From Prescottella sp. R16 (GTDB lineage: Bacteria > Actinomycetota > Actinomycetes > Mycobacteriales > Mycobacteriaceae), in NCBI RefSeq assembly GCF_030656875.1, contig NZ_CP130943.1, forward strand, positions 1,674,001 through 1,738,000: DNA of 64,000 nt. The letters run 5' to 3'. Every line of letters starts with the position of its first letter. Position 1 is the stretch's first letter. Of the stretch, positions 9,452 to 18,244 are shown one piece after another. The translations under genes and the position numbers were made by a program. The notes beneath the pieces were generated by a model. That model was not told the DNA's origin and ran no database searches. It was given only the letters and a program-made list of their open reading frames with translations.

Positions 9452-10750
9452 TCAGCCCGCGAACCGCGTCGGGACCGCCGCCTCCCCTCGGGACAGCTTG
9501 AGACCCTCCCACGGCAGGCTCACCAGATTGCGGGCCAGCAGTGTCCGGGCGTCCTCGAGCGTCGGCAACCCGTCGACGACGTCGCCACCGCGCACCATCG
9601 GAATCGGCAACTCCCGTACCGCGAGGCCGCCGCAGTCGGGGATCGGCTCGTGTGCCCGGAAGAGCACCTCCTCCACGATCGTGCCCGACGGCCGGCTCGA
9701 CCGCACCGCCCGTTTGGCCGCCCCGTGCGACTGCTTGTGCGTGCTGCGCTTCTCCACCGGCACCCCGTCGACCTCGACGAGCTTGTACACCATCCCGGCC
9801 GTCGGGGCACCGGACCCGGTGACCAGCGACGTGCCGACGCCGTACGTGTCGACCGGCTCGGCACGCAGCGCCGCGATCGCGTACTCGTCCAGATCGCCCG
9901 ACACGACGATCCGCGTGCCCGTCGCCCCCAGCCCGTCGAGCTGCGCACGCACCTGCCGGGCCAATACCCCCAGATCGCCCGAATCGATCCGCACCCCGCC
10001 GAGGTCGGGGCCGGCCGCCGTGATCGCGTTCTCCACCCCCTGTCGGATGTCGTACGTGTCGACCAGCAGCGTCGTCCCCACCCCGAGGGCCGCCACCTGC
10101 GCCCGGAACGCCGCCACCTCGTCCGGGCCGTCGCCGGTGGTGTGCAGCAGCGTGAACGCGTGCGCGCTCGTCCCCGCCCCCGGCACCCCGTGCCGGCGCA
10201 CCGCCTCCAGATTCGATGTCGCATCGAACCCCGCCAGATACGCGGCCCGCGCGCACGCCACCGCCGATTCCTCGTGTGCCCGGCGCGACCCCATCTCGAT
10301 CAACCGGCGCCCGTCGGCCGCCGACACCATGCGGGCCGCCGCCGAGGCGATCGCACTGTCGTGATTGAGGATCGACAACACCAACGTCTCGAGCAGGACA
10401 CATTCGGCGAACGTCCCGCGCACCGACAGGATCGGAGACCCCGGGAAATACAGTTCCCCCTCGCGGTAGCCGTCGATGTCGCCGGAGAACCGGTAACCGC
10501 GCAGCCACTCCACCGTCGACGGCGCCAGGAACCGGGCGACGACGTCCAACTCCTCCTCGCCGAACCGGAAGCGCGCCAACGCCTCCGGTAGCCGTCCCGT
10601 GCCGCCGACCACGCCGTACCGGCGTCCCTCGGGCAGCCGCCGGGCGAACACCTCGAAACTGCACTGCCGGTGCGCGGAGCCGTCCGCGAGGGCCGCCTCG
10701 AGCATCGTCAACTCGTACTGATCGGTGAACAGGGCCGTACTCACGGGCAT
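9452..10750 (-). CDS. pncB: Nicotinate phosphoribosyltransferase
   Basis: Enzyme of 432 aa that joins nicotinate to PRPP to give nicotinate mononucleotide, feeding NAD synthesis in the cytoplasm. Family features seen are the N-terminus [18 protein letters not shown], the active-site region [15 protein letters not shown], the phosphate-binding segment [13 protein letters not shown] followed by [10 protein letters not shown], and [15 protein letters not shown] with the THKQSHG element. I placed the start at the ATG at 10750, which gives the usual family N-terminus; an in-frame upstream extension has no support. It is the first gene of pncB-pncA-dinG and is divergent from clpS, an arrangement shared with M. 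tuberculosis Rv1330c/Rv1331. Confidence 0.94.
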   Translation of the reverse strand: MPVSTALFTDQYELTMLEAALADGSAHRQCSFEVFARRLPEGRRYGVVGGTGRLPEALARFRFGEEELDVVARFLAPSTVEWLRGYRFSGDIDGYREGELYFPGSPILSVRGTFAECVLLETLVLSILNHDSAIASAAARMVSAADGRRLIEMGSRRAHEESAVACARAAYLAGFDATSNLEAVRRHGVPGAGTSAHAFTLLHTTGDGPDEVAAFRAQVAALGVGTTLLVDTYDIRQGVENAITAAGPDLGGVRIDSGDLGVLARQVRAQLDGLGATGTRIVVSGDLDEYAIAALRAEPVDTYGVGTSLVTGSGAPTAGMVYKLVEVDGVPVEKRSTHKQSHGAAKRAVRSSRPSGTIVEEVLFRAHEPIPDCGGLAVRELPIPMVRGGDVVDGLPTLEDARTLLARNLVSLPWEGLKLSRGEAAVPTRFAG

Positions 10751-10901
10751 ACCGGTGTCCTTTTCGTCGGGGTCGGCCGTATCGCCGACGTCACGATCCG
10801 GGCAGCGGCCACGGGTGTCGAGTTCGATGCCCAGGTCGTACCCTGGACCCATGGTGCCGTGCCCCACATCGACTCCCCACACCGCCGTCCCGGTGGCCAA
10901 A

Positions 10902-11204
10902 ATGCCTGCCGCGACGCCGCAGCTCTCACCGGCCGAGGCCGAGATCGAGGAGAGCGTCGAGGCGCTGGACCGGCCGTGGGTCACCGTCGTCTGGGACGAC
11001 CCCGTCAACCTCATGCACTACGTGACGTACATCTTCCAGAAGCTGTTCGGCTACAGCAAAGCCAAGGCCACGGACCTGATGATGCAGGTTCACAAGGAAG
11101 GCAAGGCCGTGGTTTCCAGCGGATCCCGCGACAAGGTCGAGAACGACGTCCGCAAACTGCACGCCGCCGGACTGTGGGCCACCATGCAGCGCGACAGCAG
11201 CTAG
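10902..11204 (+). CDS. clpS: ATP-dependent Clp protease adaptor ClpS
   Basis: Adaptor of 100 aa that delivers N-degron proteins to the ClpC-ClpP protease. The ClpS core is clear: [20 protein letters not shown] (about residues 22-41), then [20 protein letters not shown] and a C-terminal basic segment. The DDPVNLM motif forms the N-degron pocket. I use the ATG at 10902, giving the short N-terminal tail typical of actinobacterial ClpS; an ATG at 10851 in the same frame would add 17 residues and cannot be excluded. It is divergent from pncB and followed by the DUF2017 gene, the M. tuberculosis Rv1331-Rv1332 order. Confidence 0.94.
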   Translation: MPAATPQLSPAEAEIEESVEALDRPWVTVVWDDPVNLMHYVTYIFQKLFGYSKAKATDLMMQVHKEGKAVVSSGSRDKVENDVRKLHAAGLWATMQRDSS

Positions 11205-11254
11205 AACACCCCCATTTTCATCCATCGCGACCGTAAGGAACCCGGGTACACGAC

Positions 11255-11827
11255 GTGCGGACTTGGACGAGGAAGAACTCGCTCGGCGGAATGAAACTGC
11301 GCTCCGAGATGGACGCGCACGAGGCGGCCGTCCTGCGGTCGCTCGTGACGTCCGTGACCGGACTGCTCGAGGATCGGGCCGCCGCCGCCCCCACCGACGA
11401 ACTCGCAGCCCTGACCGGCATGCGGACCGGCAACACCGAGACACCGGACGACGCGGTGCTGGCGCGGCTGCTGCCGGACTTCCAGCGCACCGACCCGGAC
11501 GCCGCCGAGGACCCCGAGCAGGCCAACGTCAACAGCGGCCTGCGCAGCCTCCACGAACCGGACATCATCGACGACAAGGTCGCCGCGGGTGCGGTGATCC
11601 TGCGGACCGTGCCCGTCGACGGCGGCAAGATCGCCCTCACCCCCGAGCAGGCCGATGCGTGGCTCGCCGGCCTCAACGACGTCCGCCTCGCCCTCGGCAC
11701 CAACCTCGGTATCGACGACGACACCCCCGACGAACTCGACGAGGACGATCCGCGGGCCCCGCACCTCGACGTCTACCACTGGCTGACATGGATGCAGGAC
11801 TCCCTCGTCCAGGCGCTCATCGCGTGA
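11255..11827 (+). CDS. DUF2017 family protein
   Basis: Protein of 190 aa matching the actinobacterial DUF2017 family (Rv1332-like), which always lies next to clpS in related genomes. It is mostly helical and acidic. The recognisable parts are the N-terminal EMDAHEAAVLRSLVTSVTGL, the central LLPDFQRTDPD and the C-terminal YHWLTWMQDSLVQAL. Some members are annotated as transcriptional regulators, but no helix-turn-helix is visible and the function is unknown. It starts with GTG at 11255, with AAGGAA upstream. The TGA overlaps the GTG of the next gene (GTGA), so translation of the peptidase gene is coupled to it. Confidence 0.88.
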   Translation: MRTWTRKNSLGGMKLRSEMDAHEAAVLRSLVTSVTGLLEDRAAAAPTDELAALTGMRTGNTETPDDAVLARLLPDFQRTDPDAAEDPEQANVNSGLRSLHEPDIIDDKVAAGAVILRTVPVDGGKIALTPEQADAWLAGLNDVRLALGTNLGIDDDTPDELDEDDPRAPHLDVYHWLTWMQDSLVQALIA

Positions 11828-12918
11828 CAGCATCCCGGACGACGGACACCGGGCCGTCCGACTCGCTGTGCGACGTCACCGGCGTCCTCGTCGGCCACCA
11901 CCAGGTCCTCGACGCCGACACCACCCTCGGCTCCGGCAGCGCGACGGGCAGCACCGTCGTCCTCGTGTCGGCCGGTGCAACCGCCGGGGTGGACGTGCGC
12001 GGCGGTGGCCCCGGCACCCGCGAAACCGATCTGCTCGACCCCAGCCACTCCGTGCAGCAGGTCCACGCCGTGCTGCTCACCGGCGGCAGCGCGTACGGGC
12101 TGGCCGCCGCCGACGGCGTCGTGCAGTGGCTCGAGGAACACGGCCACGGCATCCCGATGGGCGCGCCAGGCCAGGTGGTCCCGATCGTGCCCGGCGCGGT
12201 GATCTTCGATCTGCCCGTCGGCGACTGGACCGTCCGGCCCACCGCCGACTTCGGTCACCGAGCCGCTGCGGACGCGGTCGCGTCCGAGACCGTCGCCACC
12301 GGCAGTGTCGGGGCCGGCACCGGCGCCCGCGCCGGCGTCGTCAAGGGCGGTGTCGGCACCGCGAGCACCGTGATCGACGGCGGACCCGCCGACGGTGTCA
12401 CCGTCGGCACACTCATGGTCGCCAACCCCGTCGGCTCCGTGTGGGACCCCGACACCGGACTGCCGTGGGGGCTGACCCACGCCGACGCGCAGCGCCGCGG
12501 CATCCGGCCGCCGTCCGCGGCGGACCTCGCCGCCGCGAACGCGCTCGGACAGAAGGGGACCGTCCTCAACACCACGATCGGTGTCGTCGCCACCGACGCA
12601 CCACTGTCCAAACCGTCGTGCCGCCGCGTCGCCGTCGCCGGACACGACGGCCTCGCCCGCGCGATCCGGCCCGCGCACTCCCCACTCGACGGCGACACGA
12701 TCTTCGCGCTCGCCACCGGCACCCGCGAGATCCCGCCCGTACCCGGAGTACCGGCCGCCTTCCCGCACGAACTGCCGATCCTCGACGCCGTCTGCACTGC
12801 CGCCGCCCTGTGTGTGCAGCGGGCGATCGTCGACGCGATCCTGTCGGCCACCACCGTCGCCGGGATCCCCAGCTATCGGGACCTGTTCCCGTCCGCATTC
12901 GAGAAAGGCCGTGCGTGA
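11824..12918 (+). CDS. P1 family peptidase (DmpA/NylC-like Ntn-hydrolase)
   Basis: Protein of 364 aa in the peptidase S58 / P1 family (Rv1333-like). These are N-terminal-nucleophile hydrolases that cleave themselves into two chains, members of which act as aminopeptidases or nylon-oligomer amidases. The self-cleavage region is LGQKGTVLNTTIGVVATD; by comparison with NylC, cleavage would fall after Asn249 and expose Thr250 as nucleophile. Glycine-rich HAVLLTGGSAYGLAAADGV (about 81-99) and KGGVGTAS are family hallmarks. The GTG start overlaps the DUF2017 stop and the TGA overlaps the GTG of the rhomboid gene, so three genes are coupled in a row. The natural substrate is unknown. Confidence 0.88.
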   Translation: MTASRTTDTGPSDSLCDVTGVLVGHHQVLDADTTLGSGSATGSTVVLVSAGATAGVDVRGGGPGTRETDLLDPSHSVQQVHAVLLTGGSAYGLAAADGVVQWLEEHGHGIPMGAPGQVVPIVPGAVIFDLPVGDWTVRPTADFGHRAAADAVASETVATGSVGAGTGARAGVVKGGVGTASTVIDGGPADGVTVGTLMVANPVGSVWDPDTGLPWGLTHADAQRRGIRPPSAADLAAANALGQKGTVLNTTIGVVATDAPLSKPSCRRVAVAGHDGLARAIRPAHSPLDGDTIFALATGTREIPPVPGVPAAFPHELPILDAVCTAAALCVQRAIVDAILSATTVAGIPSYRDLFPSAFEKGRA

Positions 12919-13538
12919 ACACCCCGACGACCCCGACCCCGACACCCGCGCCGCGCCCGCAGTGGCAGCGCGCCGGACTCGCGATCGGCGGATTCGTCGC
13001 CGTCCTCTACCTGATCGAGGCGATCGACACCGTTACCCGCACCAACCTCGACGCGTGGGGCATCCAGCCGCTCACGATGGACGGGCTGTCCGGGATCGCG
13101 TTCGCGCCGCTGCTGCACGCCGGCTGGGGACACCTGCTCGCCAACACCCTTCCGCTGCTCGTGCTCGGTTATCTCGTCCTGCTGTCCGGCATCGGACGCG
13201 GACTCGCCGCCACCGGCATCGTCTGGGTGGTCGGTGGCCTCGGCACGTGGCTCACCGGTGGACACGCGATCCACGTCGGCGCATCCATCCTCATCTTCGG
13301 CTGGCTCACGTATCTGCTGGTCCGTGGGATCTTCGCCCGCCACTTCGGGCAGATCCTCATCGGCCTGGTCATCCTGTTCCTCTACGGCAGCATGCTGTGG
13401 GGTGTGCTGCCCGGCCGCTACGGCATCTCGTGGCAGGGACACCTGTTCGGGGCGATCGGCGGCGTCGTCGCGGCATGGCTGCTCGCCCGGCCCTCCCGGC
13501 CCGCGCTGCGTCACAGTTCGGTGTCGGATGTGACGTGA
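12915..13538 (+). CDS. Rhomboid family intramembrane serine protease
   Basis: Membrane protein of 207 aa with six predicted membrane segments after a proline/threonine-rich N-terminal tail. Rhomboid catalytic features are present: His73 and Asn77 in WGHLLANTLP, Ser124 in HVGASILIFG and His176 in WQGHLFGAIGG, so the Ser-His dyad is intact (the glycine after Ser in the classical GxSG is Ile here). It is the Rv1337-like member of this cluster. In M. tuberculosis mec-cysO-cysM precede it and murI follows; here it directly follows the P1 peptidase with a GTGA overlap and is followed by the MBL gene. Substrates unknown. Confidence 0.9.
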   Translation: MNTPTTPTPTPAPRPQWQRAGLAIGGFVAVLYLIEAIDTVTRTNLDAWGIQPLTMDGLSGIAFAPLLHAGWGHLLANTLPLLVLGYLVLLSGIGRGLAATGIVWVVGGLGTWLTGGHAIHVGASILIFGWLTYLLVRGIFARHFGQILIGLVILFLYGSMLWGVLPGRYGISWQGHLFGAIGGVVAAWLLARPSRPALRHSSVSDVT

Positions 13539-13597
13539 TCCGACCGATCGGTGCGGACGCTTCGTCCACGCCGGACCGGCATGGCAGCATGACGGGC

Positions 13598-14356
13598 ATG
13601 CGCATGACGGTCCTGGGATGTTCGGGCAGTGTCTCCGGACCAGACTCGGCTGCGTCGGGGTATCTACTGACCGCCCCGGGCACGCCGCCGGTCGTACTCG
13701 ACTTCGGCCCCGGCGTCCTCGGCGCACTACAGCGGTACGCCGACCCCGGGGACGCCACGATCCTGCTGTCCCATCTGCATGCCGACCACTGCCTCGACAT
13801 GGCCGGCCTCCTCGTGTGGCGCCGCTACCACCCGAATCCGCCGACCGGGCGCGCCCTCGTCTACGGGCCCAGCGACAGCGCGTGCCGCATCGGCGTCGCC
13901 TCCGCCGAATGCGGCGGCGACCTCGACGACGTCACCGACACCCTCGACCTGCGGCAGTGGAACGATCGGCACACCGCCGAGATCGGGGAGATCACCGTCC
14001 AGGCGTTCCGGGTGAACCATCCACCCGAGTCGTACGGCTTCCGCATCACCACCGCCGACGGACGCATCCTCGCCTACACCGGCGACACCGGCATGTGCGA
14101 CGCCGTCGTCGACCTCGCCCGCGGAGCCGACGTGCTGCTCTCCGAGGCGTCGTGGACGCACAGCCCCGACCGGCCCGAAGGAATCCACCTGTCCGGCACC
14201 GAGGCCGGGCAGATCGCCACCCGCGCCGGCGTCGGACAGCTGCTGCTCACCCACATCCCACCGTGGACGTCCCGCGAAGACGTCATCGCCGAGGCCAAAG
14301 CCGAATACTCCGGGCCCGTCACCGCCGTGTCCGCCGGGGACGTCTACACCGTCTGA
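13598..14356 (+). CDS. MBL-fold cyclic-nucleotide phosphodiesterase, Rv1339-like
   Basis: Metallo-beta-lactamase-fold hydrolase of 252 aa. The metal site HLHADH is at about residues 59-64, with later ligands in AYTGDTGMCD and LLLTHIPPWTSREDV. It resembles M. tuberculosis Rv1339 nearly throughout (VLGCSGSVSGPDSAASGYLL, RRYHPNPPTG, LSEASWTHSPDRP). Rv1339 has been reported as an atypical class II cAMP phosphodiesterase that lowers cAMP and affects antibiotic tolerance, so I infer cAMP hydrolysis rather than tRNA 3' processing by RNase Z. An in-frame ATG at 13589 is an alternative start. A 27-bp tandem repeat lies between it and rph. Confidence 0.87.
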   Translation: MRMTVLGCSGSVSGPDSAASGYLLTAPGTPPVVLDFGPGVLGALQRYADPGDATILLSHLHADHCLDMAGLLVWRRYHPNPPTGRALVYGPSDSACRIGVASAECGGDLDDVTDTLDLRQWNDRHTAEIGEITVQAFRVNHPPESYGFRITTADGRILAYTGDTGMCDAVVDLARGADVLLSEASWTHSPDRPEGIHLSGTEAGQIATRAGVGQLLLTHIPPWTSREDVIAEAKAEYSGPVTAVSAGDVYTV

Positions 14357-14366
14357 GGGGGCGGAC

Positions 14367-14426
14367 CCGACTCGTGCAGGACCGTCGGCACCGCCGACTC
14401 GTGCAGGACCGTCGGCACCGCCGACT
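14367..14426. repeat. 27-bp tandem repeat, about 2.2 copies
   Basis: Two perfect consecutive 27-bp units (14369-14395 and 14396-14422) followed by a 4-base partial unit, with two matching bases to the left. It fills the gap between the phosphodiesterase stop and rph and ends about 13 bp before the rph start codon, so copy-number change would alter the rph leader. Confidence 0.9.
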
Positions 14427-14439
14427 AGGGTGATGGACC

Positions 14440-15218
<779 letters not shown>

Positions 15219-15222
<4 letters not shown>

Positions 15223-15839
15223 GCGGGAAGAGCCGTAAGGTCCTCGTCGCCAGCCGCAACGCCAAGAAACTCGCCGAACTGCGCCGCGTCCTCGCCACCG
15301 CCGGCATCGACGGCCTCGACGTGATCGGCCTCGACGAGGTCCCCGAGTTCCCGGAAACCCCCGAAACCGGGGCCACGTTCGAGGACAACGCGATCGTCAA
15401 GGCCGTCGACGGTGCCGCCGCCACCGGACTGCCGTGCGTCGCCGACGACTCCGGACTCGAGGTCGACGCCCTGAACGGCATGCCCGGCGTGCTCTCCGCC
15501 CGCTGGAGCGGCCGGCACGGCGACGACGACGCCAACACCGCCCTGCTGCTCGCGCAACTGTCCGACACTCCCGACGAACGCCGCGGCGGCGCCTTCGTAT
15601 CGGCGTGCGCCCTCGCGATCCCCGGCCGCGACACCGTCGTCGTGCGGGGGGAGTGGCGGGGACGGATCGTCCGGGAACCGCGCGGCGACAACGGTTTCGG
15701 CTACGACCCCGTCTTCCTCCCCGACGGCGACGACCGGACGTCGGCGCAGCTGACCCCGGCCGAGAAGGACGCCGCGTCGCACCGCGGCCGGGCGTTGGCG
15801 CAGCTCGTGCCGACGCTCGCCGAGCTCGCCCGCGGCTGA
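15219..15839 (+). CDS. rdgB: XTP/dITP diphosphatase (RdgB/HAM1)
   Basis: House-cleaning pyrophosphatase of 206 aa that hydrolyses dITP, dXTP and related non-canonical nucleotides to monophosphates, keeping them out of DNA and RNA. Signature pieces are [38 protein letters not shown], and [14 protein letters not shown], followed by [16 protein letters not shown] place the start at a TTG at 15219 whose bases overlap the rph stop (TTGA). It gives a normal-length N-terminus and no better ATG or GTG exists before the first motif. A strong bidirectional hairpin follows. Confidence 0.94.
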
Positions 15840-15851
15840 TCCCGCCGCTGC

Positions 15852-15897
15852 ACACCACGAGGGCCCCGTCTCGTTCGAGACGGGGCCCTCGTGGTGT
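15852..15897. terminator. Bidirectional hairpin terminator between rdgB and DUF3817 gene
   Basis: Perfect 22-bp inverted repeat, arms 15852-15873 and 15876-15897, with a 2-base centre; in RNA the loop would open to CGTTCG or so. It starts 12 bp after rdgB and lies 10 bp beyond the stop of the converging DUF3817 gene, so it can serve both transcripts. Confidence 0.85.
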
Positions 15898-15907
15898 ATC
15901 GGGTGCT

Positions 15908-16297
15908 TCAGACGCCGAAGTCGCGCTTGACCTGCTGGGTGCGCCAGTGCTCGACGAAGAACGACAGGAACGGGACGGTGCCGGCGAGCAGCGTGCCCAC
16001 CGTGCGGCCCGCGGGCCAGCGCACCTTGACCGCCAGGTCCAGGGTCAGGATCAGGTACACGAAGTACACCCAGCCGTGCACGATCGCGATCCACGTCGGC
16101 AGATTGTCGACGCCGAAGACGTACTTCGCGACCATCTCCGCGGTGAGCACCAGCAGCCAGACGCCGGTCGCGTACGCCAGCACGCGGTACCGCAGCAGCG
16201 ACCCCGCGATCTTCTTCGTGTCCTGCGGCGACCGCGGCGGGACACTCTGCTGCTGATCGGTGGTCTGCTGCGGTGAGTTCTCGGCGGCGCCGCTCAC
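15908..16297 (-). CDS. DUF3817 family integral membrane protein
   Basis: Small membrane protein of 129 aa, homologous in position and character to M. tuberculosis Rv1342c. After a polar Gln/Ser-rich N-terminus (about 30 residues) there are three hydrophobic segments: YRVLAYATGVWLLVLTAEMV, a central one in IAIVHGWVYFVYLILTL, and TVGTLLAGTVPFLSFF. The tail HWRTQQVKRDF is basic and probably cytoplasmic. It starts with GTG at 16297, which overlaps the stop of the gene before it (GTGA), so the two small membrane proteins are coupled. Function unknown. Confidence 0.85.
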   Translation of the reverse strand: MSGAAENSPQQTTDQQQSVPPRSPQDTKKIAGSLLRYRVLAYATGVWLLVLTAEMVAKYVFGVDNLPTWIAIVHGWVYFVYLILTLDLAVKVRWPAGRTVGTLLAGTVPFLSFFVEHWRTQQVKRDFGV

Positions 16298-16704
16298 TTC
16301 TCGCTCCTATCGGGGCTGTCGGTCTCGCGAGCCGACAGCCCGGCGAGATAGTCGTTGTACTCGAGCATCTGCCGGGCCTCGGGATCGTCCAGATCGTCGA
16401 GGGCGGCACCGAACGCGGGGTTCGTCCGTCGCTCCGGAAGCAGGCCCTCGGGGACGTCGGTCGGTGCGTCCGGTGATGCGGCGGACTCGTCGGGATCGTC
16501 CTCGAGCTGCACGAACCGTCGGTAGGCGTAGACGAGGAACGCCGCGAACAGCGGCCACTGGAACGCGTACCCGAGGTTCTGGCCGGTGCCACCGGCCGAC
16601 TCGAAACGGGTCCACTGCCACCAGCCGAGCGCCAGGCATCCGAGGGCGGCGACGATGACCAGCACGATCAGTGCGGGTCGACTCTTTCGACTGGTACGGG
16701 CCAC
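16294..16704 (-). CDS. LprD-like small membrane protein (Rv1343c homologue)
   Basis: Protein of 136 aa similar to mycobacterial LprD: a basic N-terminus RTSRKSRPALI, one hydrophobic helix ALIVLVIVAALGCLALGWW, then QNLGYAFQWPLFAAFLVYAY, a likely second helix. The C-terminal part is acidic and ends LEYNDYLAGLSARE. A cysteine in AALGC resembles a lipobox, but it sits mid-helix, so lipidation is doubtful. I chose the GTG at 16704 because the product then matches the LprD start; an in-frame start at 16734 is possible. It is coupled to the DUF3817 gene by a 4-bp overlap. Role unknown. Confidence 0.75.
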   Translation of the reverse strand: MARTSRKSRPALIVLVIVAALGCLALGWWQWTRFESAGGTGQNLGYAFQWPLFAAFLVYAYRRFVQLEDDPDESAASPDAPTDVPEGLLPERRTNPAFGAALDDLDDPEARQMLEYNDYLAGLSARETDSPDRSEK

Positions 16705-16971
16705 ATCTCGACGGTACCCGAGGCGTGCGACCACCCGGCCGGGGGCGTCGGGTGGTTCCGGTCACCTGAACTGCGACGATCCGGTCCGGTGACCTGCGTT
16801 TCCGATCCGCGCCCGGCGTCTGGCAGAATGAACCGCTGTTCGTCGCATCCGGTTACGTACCGCGCGACGGTCACAGGAAAGAGGCAAAACCGGACTCACC
16901 ACCCTGGTGGGTCGCCGAATTGCACGTGACACGTGTGCACCCGTGTGCGCACCGAAGGAGAAACGCAGCTC

Positions 16972-17418
16972 ATGGCTGTCAAGATCAAGCTCACCCGCCT
17001 CGGCAAGATCCGCAACGCGCAGTACCGGATCATCGTCGCGGACTCTCGCACCCGCCGTGACGGCCGTGCGATCGAGACCATCGGCAAGTACCACCCGAAG
17101 GAAGAGCCGTCGCTGATCGAGATCGATTCGGAGCGCGCTCAGTACTGGCTGAGTGTCGGCGCGCAGCCGACCGAGCCGGTCGAGAACCTGCTGAAGGTCA
17201 CCGGTGACTGGCAGAAGTTCAAGGGTCTGCCGGGCACCGAGGGCACCCTGAAGAAGGCGGAGCCGAAGCCGACCAAGCTGGAGCTGTTCCAGGCTGCGCT
17301 CGCGCAGGCCGAGAACGAGCCGGCCGCCGAGGCCATCACCCCCAAGAAGAAGAAGGCCGCGAAGGAAGAGGCTGCCGAGGCTGACGCTCCGGCTGCCGAC
17401 GCCGAGGCTGCCGAGTAA
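16972..17418 (+). CDS. rpsP: 30S ribosomal protein S16
   Basis: Small-subunit ribosomal protein, 148 aa. The first 80 residues are standard S16 ([20 protein letters not shown], then [14 protein letters not shown] and [13 protein letters not shown]). The C-terminal 65 residues are a Lys/Ala/Glu-rich tail ([16 protein letters not shown]) typical of actinobacterial S16 and probably disordered. AAGGAG lies 13 bp before the ATG at 16972. The 267 bp upstream should hold the promoter. The stop overlaps the start of khpA (TAATG), beginning the rpsP-khpA-rimM-trmD unit. Confidence 0.98.
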   Translation: MAVKIKLTRLGKIRNAQYRIIVADSRTRRDGRAIETIGKYHPKEEPSLIEIDSERAQYWLSVGAQPTEPVENLLKVTGDWQKFKGLPGTEGTLKKAEPKPTKLELFQAALAQAENEPAAEAITPKKKKAAKEEAAEADAPAADAEAAE

Positions 17419-17660
17419 TGAGCGCCGTTGTCGCCGACGCCGTCGATCATCTCGTCCGTGGGATCGTCGCCAACCCCGACGATGTGCGCGTCGAGCTGAT
17501 CACGGGACGTCGGGGACGCACCGTCGAGGTGCACGTGCACCCCGACGACCTCGGGAAGGTGATCGGTCGCGGTGGTCGTACCGCGACCGCCCTGCGGACC
17601 CTGGTCTCCGGTATCGGTGGCCGTGGCATCCGCGTCGACGTCGTCGACACCGACCAGTAG
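17418..17660 (+). CDS. khpA: KH-domain RNA-binding protein KhpA
   Basis: Single KH-domain protein of 80 aa (Rv2908c-like). The RNA-binding loop GKVIGRGGRTATALRTLV contains the required GxxG motif. KhpA binds RNA, often with KhpB/EloR, and its gene is almost universally placed between rpsP and rimM, as here. The ATG overlaps the rpsP stop codon (TAATG). The GTG of rimM follows after 7 bp. Confidence 0.96.
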   Translation: MSAVVADAVDHLVRGIVANPDDVRVELITGRRGRTVEVHVHPDDLGKVIGRGGRTATALRTLVSGIGGRGIRVDVVDTDQ

Positions 17661-17667
17661 TACCGCA

Positions 17668-18234
17668 GTGGAACTCGTAGTAGGACGCGTCGCCAAGTCG
17701 CACGGCATCCGCGGGGAACTCGTCGTCGAGGTTCGCACCGACGAACCCGAGGAACGCTTCGCCATCGGCGCCGAGCTGCGGGGACGCAAGCCGCGCGAGA
17801 CCACGCTGCGCACGTTCGTGGTGGAAGCCGCCCGGGAACATTCCGGGCGGCTTCTGCTGCGCCTGCGTGGCGTGAACGATCGGAACACCGCCGACGAGCT
17901 GCGCGGCGTGCTGTTCCTGGTCGACACCGCCGATCTCACTCCGTCCGACGACCCGGACGAGTTCTACGATCACGAGCTCGAGGGCCTGACCGTGCGGATC
18001 GTCGCCGGACGCCCCGATGCGGGCACCGTCGTCGGCACCGTGATCGAGGTATTGCATTCCGCCGCAGGCGAACTGCTGTCGATCCGCCCCGCCGGGCAGA
18101 CCTCCGGCGAACTGCTGGTGCCGTTCGTCACCGCGATCGTCCCGACGGTGTCCGTCGCCGACGGTGTCATCGAGATCGACCCACCGGAAGGCCTGCTGGA
18201 TCCGAACTTCGGGGACAGCACCAACGAGGAGTGA
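17668..18234 (+). CDS. rimM: Ribosome maturation factor RimM
   Basis: Assembly factor of 188 aa for the 30S head; it binds S19 and acts late in 16S processing. The RimM N-domain is seen in VELVVGRVAKSHGIRGEL followed by LRTFVVEAAREHSGRLLLRL. The PRC-barrel C-domain is in DEFYDHELEGLTVR, VIEVLHSAAGELLSIR and LLVPFVTAIVPTV. GTG start at 17668, 7 bp after khpA. The next gene, trmD, starts 10 bp after its stop, the normal rimM-trmD order. Confidence 0.96.
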   Translation: MELVVGRVAKSHGIRGELVVEVRTDEPEERFAIGAELRGRKPRETTLRTFVVEAAREHSGRLLLRLRGVNDRNTADELRGVLFLVDTADLTPSDDPDEFYDHELEGLTVRIVAGRPDAGTVVGTVIEVLHSAAGELLSIRPAGQTSGELLVPFVTAIVPTVSVADGVIEIDPPEGLLDPNFGDSTNEE

Positions 18235-18244
18235 CCGAACCACC

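Noticed and set aside
13598..14356. RNase Z or classical beta-lactamase
   Set aside because: The sequence follows Rv1339 rather than RNase Z and lacks a signal peptide expected for a beta-lactamase.
14367..14426. CRISPR array
   Set aside because: The 27-bp units are head-to-tail with no spacer, and only two copies exist; it is a plain tandem repeat.
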